In this document: positions 23,642-37,690 of the stretch, in pieces
Numbering within the stretch: position 1 is the first letter of the stretch
Layout: every line of letters begins with the position of its first letter
DNA from: Hermodice carunculata
Taxonomy: Eukaryota > Annelida > Polychaeta > Eunicida > Amphinomidae
Reading direction: 5' to 3'
DNA: 64,000 nt
Assembly: GCA_964020975.1 (NCBI GenBank)
Contig: OZ026616.1
Span: 81,325,268-81,389,267, forward strand
Position numbers and translations under genes: made by a program
The notes under the pieces: generated by a model
Database searches by the model: none
Seen by the model: the letters and a program-made list of their open reading frames with translations, nothing else
Told to the model about the DNA's origin: nothing

Positions 23642-23859
23642 CAATAAATCATGACCTTTGAATTTGGGTCAAGTTGACAGCTTTCGACAGACGGCGCTTC
23701 AGACAGATGAGCTGGTCGAGAGGAAAAAAAATGAGCTCGTATTGCAAAATACATAAAAAACAAAGGAAAAGACTCCAAGAAGTGGACAGTGAAAACAGAA
23801 AGGAAGGAAAAGTTACGGACTGGCTTTTAAAACACTTTGAATAGAGGTGGGGTCGATCG

Positions 23860-24385
23860 GAAGTTACCTGAATACTTCAAAACCTTAAAAATAAATGCAA
23901 CTTCTGTACTTCATAATTACAATGTTAGAAATAGAAACCGTATATTTGTAGAAAGAAGCAATCTTGTAGGGACAGAAAATTGTCTAAGACATAAAATCAT
24001 AAAAACATTGAACTCAAACCCTGACTTCATTATAAACAAGGTTCATACTCACAGCAAAATTGGTTTTGCCCTCTATATAAAAAATATTATATTGAAAAGT
24101 ATATTATTTGTTCTATCCCAAACTGTTATGTTTGTAACACTCCATAAGCAGCCCCCATTTGCATTTGCTTTTGCGAATATGTAAGACATAATTTTTTCCC
24201 TGCTTACTGGGTAAGGTACTTACATCTCTATTTAAAACCTTGTATTCTAAGTACAATTTTTGTATATCTATAGTATTTTTAGGTGGCCCTTGGGATAGCG
24301 GCTGTTGTGGCCTTAATAAGGCCAGGGTCTCCTGGCTATATATGTTACTGAAATAATGCACATGTATATTCAGTCAAATAAAAAG
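23860..24385 (+). pseudogene. LINE C-terminal domain and 3' UTR
   Basis: Frame 23837-24184 carries LPEYFKTLKINATSVLHNYN then VRNRNRIFVERSNL and LVGTENCLRHKIIKTLNSNP. This is the tail seen in many CR1/RTE-group LINEs of marine animals (LPxYFxxxFxxNxxIHxYNTR). A 3' UTR with GGCCTTAATAAGGCC (about 24312) follows, ending in an AATAAAAAG-like tail near 24380. Everything 5' of the tail is missing, typical of a short 5'-truncated insertion. It lies 0.27 kb upstream of the transporter ATG. Confidence 0.6.
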
Positions 24386-26630
24386 ATATGTGAGGAAGGG
24401 GGAATTGATTCCATTTTAATAGATTGAGAGCTACAAGCTGAGGGAAGACGTAAATTGAATTGAAACTTTCAGCACATGGGGCTAACATTTGGTATGGGGG
24501 CGGCATAATTGCATACAGATCATGTGTGAACAACTCATGCTGAAGTAGAGAAACCTACATAATCAGCCCTAGTAGATGACGTCTCACTGTCAAAAGGCAA
24601 AAGGTCATGATTTTGTTGCGTCCATGGTGAAAACAGTATATAGGCCTACATTTTTTTTTTTAACTTCAAGTTAGTCCGATCATGAAAACACGTCTATGAA
24701 ATATAGCTATCAGAACACTCGCATGGACTTCAATACGCTGTATTTGAGCCAAACTACCCACTGGTGTGTGTAGCATTAAATGCCTACAGGGAAACTGATG
24801 GAAACTGTTCAGAAGATGATCGGGTACATAAATATGAGTAAAAGGGAACATTATAAATATTGTCAGTGGGCGAGTCACACGAACAACACAGCTGTCCATT
24901 ACTCCCCAATTCAGTCTACTATCAACAACACGTGAAGCCGTAATACCAGCCAGGATATACTTTAACACATGCCAGCACTTCATCAAAATTCAGAGCACCA
25001 GTAAACAAACGTCAATAGATGGCAGTACCACTGCAAATAACGCCATTGAACTGATAATTTAATTTGCAGCATAATTTGAATTGTAATTCTCAACAACGTT
25101 AATTACTGTCCAACCGTATAGACAATTTCATCAAAAAAGACTCTTTTTTTTGTTTGTTTGAACAAGCCTTCAATTCAAAATAAAAAAAACAAAAACAAAC
25201 TCGTATTCTCAAAACTAACAATGGGGGTTTTTGGTATAAATAGGGTACATTCTATAAAATATTTCGGTAGGACAGTAGCTGGTAATTGAATTAACATGTA
25301 ACAAACATGTCAAGAATGTACTAAACAACGTTTTTGCACACACGAACTGGTTCAAATATGTTGAAAGATATTTAGTGGCAAAATGAATGAATGAATTAAT
25401 GAATGAATGAATAAAATCTTTATTCTGTCCAAATATGGTTGGTCTCTTTTGATACACGCATTATTAATAGCAGTTGCAGGGTGTTTTAAAGCAGGGCTAC
25501 CTTTTGTTTTGCACTGAAGGTAATAAATTTCGTTTTGTTCACATTTAGTGATAATTCATTGACATCTATCCAAGAACTCACTTAAGTCAGTTCACTGTTA
25601 ATATTGCTAAATATTTGTTGTTAATGTGCCAAAACGTTGTTCAAGTTTTCGTTACCCAAGAATCTCGCGTGACATTAAAATGTATAGAACATCCAAATCA
25701 AAATTACACAAACTGAAAAGTAACAAAAATAAAATCTTCAATCTTCCACACTGGTCTCCAAGGACAAGGACAGATTTTACCCACATTTATGCAGAAGTAT
25801 TGAAAGTTTGCTTTCTTTATGAATATCAAGTTTGTTCAAAAATAGGTCGATGACGAACTTTCGCCAATTTATAGCAATTATGAACACTAATCAACAATGC
25901 ACACCAATACCACAAAAAGCAAGGCACAAATTGTATCTTTCAAAAATAAACTCGGAATACAACCATAACATAACTAGAATTAAAGGACCTCAATTGTAGG
26001 GGGAAAGGGACAAGGAAGGGGAAGGGCTCATAGGAATTGCTTCCATAAATTGTGCTCCCAACTTTTGTTGATATCACTGCGTCTCCATTGTCACTCAGCC
26101 CATAACTGCCCCTATTTTTGTTGCTCTTTTATCATCCGCTTCGAACCACGTTTTGTGAACATAGAATCTCGCAGACGGCTGCATGAGTACTTCAAGATGC
26201 CACATTACAAAAACAGTGTACTTGCTTTGAAATTATACAGGAAAAACGTATTTATTCGCAATACTGACATAATAACTGGTTATAAGGCAATGATTCTATG
26301 AAGACCTCGTGTGTATTCGAGAAGTGTATATGACGTTTTTCCTGGTCATGACCAACTTATGAAAAGGCTCTAACTTTTTTGTCCACAACTCGCAAAGTTG
26401 TGGACTGATTGGCATAGTCTTGCCTCATGGACAGCCAGACTCAGGACACATCATTTGATAACCTGCACTTTATCAGAAACAATCAAGGGTCAAGGCCATA
26501 AGACAATTCGGGAGAAGTTCTTTCTTCACTGTAAAATTCCACACCTTTGGTTAATTTCCATGACTTGCCTTTATCTGGTTGTGCCCACATCAAAGAATAT
26601 ATTTTTATCCCGAAGATAGATAGATAAACA
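24386..26630. other. Non-coding stretch
   Basis: Nothing gene-like. A minus-strand retroelement-type tail (an AATAAAG-like signal then repeated ATTC) lies at about 25383-25425. The frame at 25626-25853 has no known domain. Confidence 0.35.
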
Positions 26631-26642
26631 AGTAGATAAACA

Positions 26643-26887
<245 letters not shown>

Positions 26888-27311
26888 AAACCCAGGAACC
26901 AATTTCATCATGTTCACCTCGATTGGATTGAAAGCCCAGGCAGAGATGCAACTTTTCCTAATTTTCTTCATGGCCTAAAAATTTTGAGGTCAATGGCATA
27001 CGAACATTTGAAAAATCAACGTCGTTTGTTGATAGGCACCGGATAATGGTGAAGATCAAACAAACATGAAACAAGCAGCAACATTGCATCCAGATTCCTG
27101 ACTGTGCCAAATATAAAACAATATTTACGTTCGGGGTTATTTATTGCATTTTTAGCATTAAAAGCGCAGGGATAACTACAGGAATCTCTCTATTGGAGAT
27201 TAGTGCTTTATGCCCGCGTGCATAGCGCAAGGCTCAGCGATATGACTAAAACTGTTGCTACACTGTGAACCGTACGTATCACTCACTTCTACATACTCCC
27301 CTGCTGATATT
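26888..27311. other. Non-coding stretch, nothing recognised
   Basis: No open frame or repeat family seen. Confidence 0.4.
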
Positions 27312-27338
27312 TATGTCCATATCCCAACACAACCATAT

Positions 27339-27410
<72 letters not shown>

Positions 27411-28800
27411 TACAGGCAAATTTGTCTAAAATTTCATTTGAAAACTATTATACTTAGAAACTCCAAACTTGGCATGATTACATGTATACTTCTTGCAGGA
27501 AGTCTTGAGTTTTTGCAAAGAGGTTTTGAAAAATATGCAAATTACGGCCATTTGACAATCTATATCTACAATATCTCCAAAACTATTATAGGTAGAGGTG
27601 AGCAATCCAACTTCAATTAATATGTTTGTAACACTGCACATTTTTGCAATTTACATGTGACCTTTAAAAGTCAAAGGTCAAGGTCATTTTGCCATTGAAA
27701 TATTCTTCTAGCCATAACTCGGTCAATTTTCAATTAATTTCAACCATGTTGGATTCAAACTGTCGTTATTCCAACACCGCATATTTTTGTCATTTACATG
27801 TGACCCCTAAAGGTCAAAGGTCAAGGTCATTTTGACATTTGAAATTTTCTTCTGGTCATAACTTGATCAATTTGTATCCGATTTGATCATGTTGGGCTCA
27901 ACTTGTAGATATTGTAACATTGCACGTTTTTGTTATTTAAATTTAACCTCTAAAGTCAAAGGTCAAGGTTATTTTGACAGTTGAAATTTTCTTCTAGCCA
28001 TAACTCGGTCAATTTGTATCCGATTTTGATCATATTGGGCTCAACTTGTAGATATTGTAACACTGCACATTTCTGTGATTTACGTTTGACGTCTAAAGTC
28101 AAAGGTTAAGGTTATTTGGCCCTGTCAAATGTTCGTCTAGCCATAACTTAATTAACTTTCATGTGATTTGATTTATGTTGGGCTTTAAAAAGGGATGTTG
28201 TAACATTGCAATTTTTGTAATTTACATGGGACCTCTAAAGGTCAAAGGTCAAAGTCATTCGGACCTTTGAAATTTTCATCCAGCCGTAACTCTGTCAATT
28301 TTCATCCAATCTCAAATTGTCGGTATTGCGACACTGCACATTTCTGCACTTACCGTGTAACCTCTAAAGGTGAATGTCATTTGGCCCTTTGAAAATTTCA
28401 TCTAGCTATAGCTTGGTCAATTTTCATCTTATCTGATTCATGTTGTGCTTAAATTGTAAATATTGTAACACCGTGCCTTTTTGTAATTTACTTGTAACCT
28501 CTATAGGTCAAAAGTCAAGGTATTTTGGCCCTTTAAATTTTCATGTGGCCATAACTTGCTCAATTTTCATCCAATTTCAGTCATGTCAGGCTCAAATTGT
28601 AGGTATTGCAACACTGCACAAATTTGTAATTTACATTTGACCTCTAAAGGTAAAAGATCAAGGTCTTTGGACTATAAAATTTTCATTAAGGAGTAAGCTT
28701 AATGGAATGTGAAGTACCAAAGGACGAAAGTTGTAGCATCAAATATTTACAACTTTTGAAGGCACACGGACAGATTTGCTTTGAAACATTTTTTTTCTAG
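27312..28800 (+). mobile_element. Helitron-like array element T, copy 2
   Basis: Order of parts: weak 5' hairpin region (CCCAACACA), a (CTTT)n tract (27340-27412), a conserved block GGCAAATTTGTC then AAACTCCAAACTTGGCA, and eight tandem units of about 143 bp with starts near 27630, 27771, 27914, 28057, 28200, 28327, 28465 and 28608 (marker GTAACACTGCACATTTxTG). The 3' end is a decayed CAGATTTGCT hairpin and CTAG at 28797-28800, followed by T. Units carry AAAGGTCAAGGTCA. Non-coding. Confidence 0.72.
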
Positions 28801-30205
28801 TTTTGATACATGTACTAACTTTTGTGTAGACCAAAACCTATGATGTATTATCTGTGCGCTATTTCAATGTTTTTAGTTGGATCGTTTTGTCCCACCTTTT
28901 TTTTCGAGGGATGAAAGGGGGGGGGGCGGAGGTGGCAGTTTCGAAAGAAGTTATACATATTTGTTGCAATTTAAGACCTATTGTGTTGATTTTGTCATCT
29001 TGTGGTATTGTCCCCCAGGGCGATTGATGGTTGTACTTGTTCCTTCAAAATCCCTATGAACAAAGACCTCTTTATCCACAATAGATATGCTATTTTCTAA
29101 GATCAATTTCCATGAGTATAACTACAGGACTTAAACATCGCAAATTGGAAGTTTATGATCTTACCGAGACTGCCAGTTTTCTCCACATTTGTCATAATGA
29201 GCTGGTGCTCAGTATTGCATATACAGACACCAGACATCTTTCATTCCATTCACAAACTCCTCACTCGCAAAATTCAATTCTTTCAACAAATCCCGTTCTA
29301 AGAACTGTATGGATCAAACAAGCATCAATAAATCTATAACTTTGGACACAGGTGCAAAAGAAATAAGCACTTAAACATCCTTGGATATAGACATGTCACG
29401 TTTTGTCAGTTCAACACTAGACGGTGTGCTGGTGGAAGCTGTAGCAAGGACAGGAAGAGTACGTGATGTCTTCTTCAATCCCTTTCATGCTGATGGTCAC
29501 GTGCAGGCAAATTATTGTTCCTGTATTTTGGGCATATCCTTTTTGGGAAAGTCTTTGCATGTGTTTCCTATTTGTTAAAATGAACATAGTTGAAACTGCT
29601 TCAAAGAGAACTTTGTGAGCAGCAAGGTGCATACTACTTCCAGCTTCTCTTACTTGTTCAGCATATTTGGTGGGGTTGACCTCAGAGCGGAGAAGTTGTA
29701 GTAACGTTTTTGATTGCACAAAAACCCGCACTGGTAGCCATCCAATAAGTAGATATGCAACATTCTCAATGTGAAGATTCTACTTGACTCAAAGATCCAA
29801 ATTTTAATACACAGCAACAGAACAAAGAAACAAGAAAGAGAGAGAGAGAAGAAATAAGAAGAGAAACAGAAGATAGTTTATGATGGGCAACTAGTAAGAT
29901 TGCTTCAACTCGGTACTATTAAATCTTAATTTGGTTTAAATACATTTTACTAGGACTGGACCCTATATTAGTCCCATTTGTACATATGAAAAAAGAAATA
30001 AATAAGTTACACAACAAATAGTAACTAAAACTGATAAAGATTTGGCACAAAATGACGGTACATATAGATACATAGGGGTTGCATACTGCCGATACACAGT
30101 TTCAAGTTATGACCAAAACATTACGTCACGTAATCATGCCTCTGCAAAAAGTTAAATATTCCGTGTAACTTTTCTTATTTATCACAACCATGCTTACAGT
30201 ATTTA
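28801..30205. other. Non-coding stretch
   Basis: A G-run lies near 28920. Frames at 29381-29578 (plus) and 29417-29731 (minus, 104 codons) overlap and show no known domain. Short GA runs lie near 29835. Confidence 0.35.
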
Positions 30206-30574
30206 ACCATTCCTTTAACAGAAATATCTGTATAATAAGAGACGTGGAAGAATATTTGATCATTCCTTTAACAGGAATATCTGTATAATAAGAGACGTGG
30301 ATGAGTATTTGATCATTCCTTTAACAGGAATATCTGTATAATAAGAGGCGTGGAAAAGTATTTGATCATTCCTTTAACAGAAATATCTGTATAATAAGAG
30401 ACGTGGAAGAGTATTTGATCATTCCTTTAACAGGGATATCTGTATAATAAGAGACGTGGAAAAGTATTTAATCATTCCTTTAACAGAAATATCTGTATAA
30501 TAAGAGACGTGGAAGAGTATTTGATCATTACTTTAACAGGAATATCTGTATAATAAGAAACGTGGAAGAGCAGT
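30206..30574. repeat. 53-bp minisatellite, seven copies
   Basis: CATTCCTTTAACAG starts units at 30208, 30261, 30314, 30367, 30420 and 30473, and with one change at 30526. Spacing is exactly 53 bp and units differ by only a few bases. High identity suggests recent expansion or gene conversion. Confidence 0.95.
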
Positions 30575-31728
<1,154 letters not shown>

Positions 31729-31876
31729 AAAGAAGAAGAAGAAGAAGAAGAAGAAGAAGAAGAAAAAGAAGAAGAAGAAGAAGAAGAAGAAGAAGAAGAA
31801 GAAGAAGAAGAAGAAGAAGAAGAAGAAGAAGAAGAAGAAGAAGAAGAAGAAGAAGAAGAAGAAGAAGAAGAAGAAA
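31729..31876. repeat. (GAA)n microsatellite abutting the foldback cluster
   Basis: About 47 triplets with one AAA interruption. It directly touches the outer left end of the inverted-repeat cluster. Confidence 0.95.
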
Positions 31877-32530
31877 GCCATATAGGGGACATATAAAAGA
31901 CTTATCTTCAATATTCAACTTTTTTCAATCTTTCTCTAGTTGGCGCCAAAAATGAATATTCAAGATAAATATCGTTTATTCGACTTTTATCTTGAATATT
32001 TTACTTTTTCGTTTCCTTTTGGGAGGGATAGAAATGCAATCGAGCCTTATATATTTATTTCTAATCAATATGTCAGTCAGGTCTTGCGTAACTAAAGATT
32101 ACAAGCGATCCAGTATCTTAGTTTTTCATGATATTTAATCATGATTGAAATGATTCATTGTGTCTAGATTTGATAATGATTATGACCAAGTAGGGATAGC
32201 ATTTCAACTCCAACTTGGACCAACACCAGATTCGGAATTCTGTTCATTTATTTGTGTGCCTTAAATGAAACTGGCCTACTGCCAAAGTGAGGCTACAGGT
32301 CAAGCAAAGGTAACATTAGCGCCTACATGTAGGTCACACGTCTAGAAAGACATTTTCAGTTTGAAAACTGCATTGAAATTGCCTATAATTTTCAAAACCC
32401 ACTTAAAAATAAAATTGTTTGACTGCAATCGATTTTTATAGTAAAGGTATTATAGCCTATGATCTTTAAATGGGGATATAAGGATGCTGAAAAAATGTCT
32501 TAGTATTCTTTGATTATTGTGATATTGTAA
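31877..32530 (+). repeat. Left inverted arm of the cluster
   Basis: About 650 bp: outer 15-mer, one and a half hairpin modules with the spacer TTGGCGCCAAAA, then a unique block whose reverse complement is at 37670-38190. Confidence 0.75.
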
Positions 32531-32656
32531 TAATACAAAATTGTAGGTTTACAACAACAGGGCGCGAATGAAAAGTGCCTGAATAAGTTGTCGGTAATAA
32601 AATAAATTGTTCATTCTATAATGCTTTAAGACACTTGAGCCTAACGAATGATTCAG

Positions 32657-32792
<136 letters not shown>

Positions 32793-33014
32793 CACATTTT
32801 TTTATTTGATTTGGTTCGATAAACAATGGGCCTAAAAGGTCCAGGTATGATGACCACCGTAAGTAGATGATTTCACTCATGAATAATTAACATGTATAAT
32901 TTAAGATATGGAATCGCCTATCATCTTTAGCTATGCAAGACCCGACAGACATTGTTATTGGAAATGAAACCATAGGGGAAGATTTTATTTCTATTCACCA
33001 AGAGGCAATATGGA

Positions 33015-33170
33015 AAAAAATCAAATATTCCAGATAAATCTCGGGGTTTTTCGACGTTTATCTTGAATATTCGACTTTTTGAATCTTTCACTAGGTGGTG
33101 CAAAAAGTCGAATATTCAAGATAAATCTCGTTTATTCGACTTTCATCTTGAATATTCCATCTTTCCAGTG
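33015..33170. repeat. Hairpin modules, right end of unit 1
   Basis: Two modules of the form GTCGAATATTCAAGAT, TCTCGTTTATTCGAC, ATCTTGAATATT, i.e. inverted 16-18 bp arms about a 20-nt centre, separated by a CTAGGTGGTGC spacer. Confidence 0.75.
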
Positions 33171-33390
33171 TCTCGCTAGTGGCTCGCCTGTAGCTGTACA
33201 CATTTTGTTGTGATGGTATCGATGCTTGGATTGTTTTATATTGTAATCATGCAAAATTGTAGGTTTACAACATTAGGGCTCGAATGAAAGATGCCTGAAT
33301 AAGTTGTCGCTATAAACTGTGCTCATTTTATGTTGATTAAGACAATTGGGCTTAATGAATGATTCAGTCTTGCCCTCTATATTTTATTTC

Positions 33391-33450
33391 ACACACACAC
33401 GCACACCACACACACAGACAGACACACACACACACACACACACACACACA
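33391..33450. repeat. (CA)n microsatellite in cluster unit 2
   Basis: About 27 dinucleotides, interrupted, in the position corresponding to (TC)n of unit 1. Confidence 0.95.
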
Positions 33451-33739
33451 TTCTCTGTAAACAATTATTGTTTGATTTGGTCTAATAAACAATGGGCCTA
33501 TAAGATACACGTATGATGACAACCGCTTCATATCTGGTGTATAAGGTCGGATCTCAAATGTCACCCCAACCTCTTTAAAAGATTATCAAACCCGGAAAAA
33601 GTAAATGATTTCACTCATGAATGATTAACATGTATAGATGTAATTTAAGATATGAAATCACTAATCATCTTAAGCTATGCAAGATTCGACAAGACTTTGT
33701 TATTGGAACTGAAAACATAAGGCTGGATTACAGTTCTAG

Positions 33740-33880
33740 TAAAAAGTCGAATATTCAAGATAAATCTCGTTCATTCGACTTTTATCTTGAGTATTAGACT
33801 TTTTCAATCTTTCCCTAGATGGCGCCAAAAGTCGTATATTTAAGATAAATCTCGTTTATTCGACTTGTTTATGCAGTCTG
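33740..33880. repeat. Hairpin modules, right end of unit 2
   Basis: Two modules separated by CTAGATGGCGCC, the same spacer as at 31940 and, inverted, at 38345. Confidence 0.75.
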
Positions 33881-34290
33881 TCGCTAGATGACGTACCTGT
33901 GGCTGTGCACGTGTTGTGATGGTATCGATGGGCGCGTCACAAATATATAGGCATGAGCTGGATATGTTGTCCAGGACAAGGCGTGTGAACGCCACAGAAA
34001 TCTAAACAGATCTGCTGGTAGTAAAGGGTACTTGGGATTGTGCCGTCGTGGAGTAAAGTCAAACGCAGGCACGTGGATACAGTTATGCCCCATTCTTGTA
34101 AAACCATACATCTGAGCCGTGGAGTCAACCACGTCCAGGCTGTGGTGATTTGATTTGGTCACGCAAGACTTCTACCAGAAACGTTTAGATTTCTCAGGCG
34201 TTGACACCCTTCATCTATGGAAACTTGCCGGTTGTCCAACCAAGTCTATAAATTAACGGCATGATCCTTACATGTAATTGTAGATATAAC
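33881..34290. other. Unplaced segment inside the cluster
   Basis: GC-richer than its surroundings. The minus frame 33884-34162 has no known domain. It has no copy elsewhere in the window, so it may be captured host DNA. Confidence 0.3.
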
Positions 34291-34474
34291 ATATGAATGA
34301 CCAGAAATTCGTATCTGGCATTTAAAGTAGGGTTGGAAATGTCATCACTACTTCTTTATAATCATTATCAAATCTGGACAGAGCAAATGATTTCACTTAT
34401 AAATATTTATCATGAAATGAAATATACTTTATTGACTGTATCACAAATAATGCAATTTGACATTTTGTCAATAC

Positions 34475-34609
<135 letters not shown>

Positions 34610-34749
34610 GTACAAAGGTGCCCTGCATATGCGAGCATTAAGCACCTATGTGCGTTTATGCTCATACAAACTAAGTTAAAAAAATAAAGAATTTAAGTGC
34701 TAATGCTACTGAAGCTACAGCAAAATTAAAAAAAGAATCCTTTGTAACA

Positions 34750-35560
34750 CTAATCTGGACATCTTTGTGACTTTATCATTGTTTGAAAAACTCATTACCC
34801 CAAGTTTGCTTTATGCATGTGAAGTCTTCGGACCATTCATGATTCAACCAGAAAAATGTTTTGCATATTCTGATGTAAACAACCGTACAAACAATAGTTT
34901 TGAAAAAATACATCTCAGTTATTTGATATTTTGCCTCGGTGTGAACAAAACAAAAGCGTGTAATTTTGCAGTTTTAAGCAAACTCGGACAATATCCTCTC
35001 TCACAGAAAGTTTTCACGAAAATGTCAAAATACTGGTTTTCTAATAGTGAAGCTAAATCCTGATTCAATGTTATATGATTGCTTCCTCTGTAATGTACAT
35101 AATATGAATTCTGGGAAACTTCAATGGTTGAAAACTCTGCAAAACCTTTTTCATGTGACTCACTTTGAAAATATGTGGAATAATGTTGATGGCAATAAGG
35201 ACGATTTTCCGACTATACGTTTCAAAAAAAGAAGGATACAAAAATTATTTCGAAATCAATGAAACGAACCTCTAGTCGAAAATAGTAAACACGATAAGAA
35301 ATCAAGGACATATGTAAAATTCAAACATGATTTCGGACCAGCAGAACTATATTTATATTTAGTGTATGATTATGCAATTAGGAAAGGTATTACTCTTTTG
35401 GGGATTCAAATTGAAACTGGGCGGGACAAAAGACCAACAAAAAACCCCTTAGAGAAAAGATTATGCGAAACATGTGGACAAATTGAAAATGAAGAACATA
35501 TATTAATATCTTGTAAAACATTCTCAACCCAACGTGATCACCGTTTTTAACAAATTAGTA
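34750..35560 (+). pseudogene. LINE C-terminal remnant with cysteine knuckle
   Basis: Reads LFEKLITPSLLYACEVFGPF and KIHLSYLIFCLGVNKTK, then after stops and frame changes ELYLYLVYDYAIRKG and LCETCGQIENEEHILISC (35464-35520). The CxxC...HxxxxC knuckle following an RT-like thumb is usual for LINE ORF2 ends. No RT catalytic motif remains. It resembles the remnant at 8.2-8.8 kb in its ALTHG/TPSLLY region. Confidence 0.65.
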
Positions 35561-35725
35561 CACTATTTCCCTTGTTTTCTTCCCTTTCGGACTCGCAAAA
35601 AATTCTGTTCATTATGGAACTGGACGATGATGATTTGGTATATTAGACTGGAATTTTTTTTGTTCCATTATCGTCACCAGAGGGCAGTTCTGATAGCGTG
35701 TTTTTTTTTTTTTTCCTTTTTTAAT

Positions 35726-36993
35726 TCTGTGTGCCAACACAGACATATTGTTTTTCTAGGAATTCTTTCTTTCTTTCTTTCTTTCTTCTTTCTTTACTGG
35801 CAAATTTGTCCGAAATTTCATTTGAAAAGTATTATACGTACAAACTCCAAACTTGGCACAATTATGCTTCTATAGTTGAAGTCAAGCCTTTTTATAATGA
35901 GAAGTCATGCTTATCAAAATTATGCAAATGAGGGCTAATCAAAGTTTTAAATCTTCAATATCTTGTATACTATAGTAGATGTAGTTCCGAGTGTATTGGA
36001 GTTCAATCATATCAAGGCAAAGGTCATCTCAAATGTCAAGGTCATGTCAAGGTCAAAGGCCATATCAAGGTCAAAAGTCAGTTTTGAGTCCAAATGTCAT
36101 TTTAAAGCCAAAATGTGATTTTAAAGGCCAAGAACCACTTTAAGTAGAGGTCATTTCAAGGTCAAGGGTCATTTCAAAGCCAAAGGCCACTTTCGATGGT
36201 GACTTTCTTCTAGCCATAACTTGGTAATTTTTTATCCAATTTTAATCATGTTGGGCTCATATTGTAGGTATTGTAACAATGCATATTTTTGAAGTCTCGC
36301 CTTTTTATAATGAGAGGTCACACTTTTCAAAATGCAAATGAGGTCTAATTGAAGTTTTAAATCTTCAATATCTTATATAATATGTAGATATTGTTCCAAG
36401 TGTATAGGAGTTCGATCATAGCAAGGCAAAGGTCATCTCAAATGTCAAGGTCATGTCAAGGTCAAAGGCCAATTTTAGGTCAAAATATCATTTTAAAAGT
36501 CAAGGTTTACTGCAGGTAGAGGTCATCTCAAGGTCAAAGGACATTTCAAGGTGAAAGGCCACTTTCGATGGTGGCTTTTCTTCTAGCCATAACTTTGTCA
36601 ATTTTTATCCAATTTTGATCATGTTGGGCTCAAATTGTAGCTATTGCAATACTGCACATTTTGAAAATTACATATGACCCCTAAAGGTCAAAGGTCAATA
36701 TCACCTGGACCTTTGAAAGTTTCACTCAGCCATAACTCGGCCAATTTCCATCCAATTCTAATCATGTTGGACTTAAATTGTGGTTATTGTAACACTGTAC
36801 ATTTTTGCAATTTACATGTAACCTGCAAAGGTTAAAGGTTAAAGGTCAAGGTCATTTGGACTTGGGAAATTTCCATGCAGCCATAAGCTTAATGGAATGT
36901 GAAGTACCAAAGCACAACAGTTGTACCATTTAATATTTATAACTTTGGAAGGCACACAGACAGATTTGCTCTAAAGCAAATCTTCCTGTCTAG
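35726..36993 (+). mobile_element. Helitron-like array element T, copy 3 (best preserved ends)
   Basis: The 5' end TCTGTGTGCCAACACAGACA forms a hairpin. Then come a short (CTTT)n (35766-35797), the conserved CTCCAAACTTGGCAC block, and tandem units rich in AAGGTCA (one ~415-bp duplicated block near 35870 and 36290, then ~143-bp units). The 3' end has a perfect 9-bp stem AGATTTGCT / AGCAAATCT (36962-36983), six bases, then CTAG (36990-36993) followed by T. This hairpin-plus-CTRR geometry is that of Helitron 3' ends. Confidence 0.75.
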
Positions 36994-37329
36994 TTTTAAA
37001 CTTAGTTTGTATGAGCATTAGGGCACATAGGTGCTTCATGCTCGTATATGTAGGGCACCTTTGTATTTTATTTGTATGTATGTGTGTGTTTATATTGACA
37101 AAATATCGCATTGTATTATTTGTGATGGAGTCAATAAAGTCTATTTTTATTTCATATCATGTATAATTTAAGATACGGAATCGCTAATAAGCTTTATCCA
37201 CCACAGACCCATCTGGCATTGTTATTACAAATGAAAACATAAGGCTGGATTATATTCTTATCCCCTCAGAAGGCAAAGGAAAAGTCAAATATTCAATATC
37301 TCTTTTATTCGACTTTATCCAGCCCACGC

Positions 37330-37690
37330 CAACCCTCCAAATAAGTTGAAATAGAATGTTGTCATTGAGCTGACTCTACTGCAAAATAACGGCACACATT
37401 GGTCACTTTCTCGATAAAAGCTTTCAGCCTGGGTCCATCAATTTTATAAGGGAAGGGCGGCTTGAAAGAACTTTTTTGTTTCATTAATTTTAGGGTTAGT
37501 CTTTTCAGTAGGGGCTGTCAGGCTACCGGAACCACACATATATTTTTGTTTGTCCTTAAGTAGCTTAGACATTAATTGAAACATGTTTAAAATTGATGTT
37601 CTTTTACCCTTTATACATTACCTCCTTTGACCTCAGTATAATTTGTTACCTGGGAAAAGCCAAAGGCCCTTGTTACAATATAAAAACAAT
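37330..37690 (+). repeat. Dispersed repeat A, 3' segment (copy 3)
   Basis: Matches 41330-41870: CCAACCCTCCA, ACTGCAAAATAACGGCAC, CTCGATAAA, ACCGGAACCACACATATAT and CATTACCTCCTTTGACC. It runs into the inner end of the right inverted arm. Confidence 0.65.

Noticed and set aside
23651-23671. Everted nuclear-receptor site TGACCT ... GGGTCA upstream of the transporter
   Set aside because: Half-sites of this kind are very frequent in this window's repeats, so one spaced pair carries little weight.
29417-29731. 104-codon minus frame as a host exon
   Set aside because: No domain recognised and no clear splice context; the opposite strand is open too.
30206-30574. CRISPR-like look of regularly spaced direct repeats
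   Set aside because: The whole 53-bp unit is repeated with no unique spacers, and the genome is eukaryotic; it is a minisatellite.
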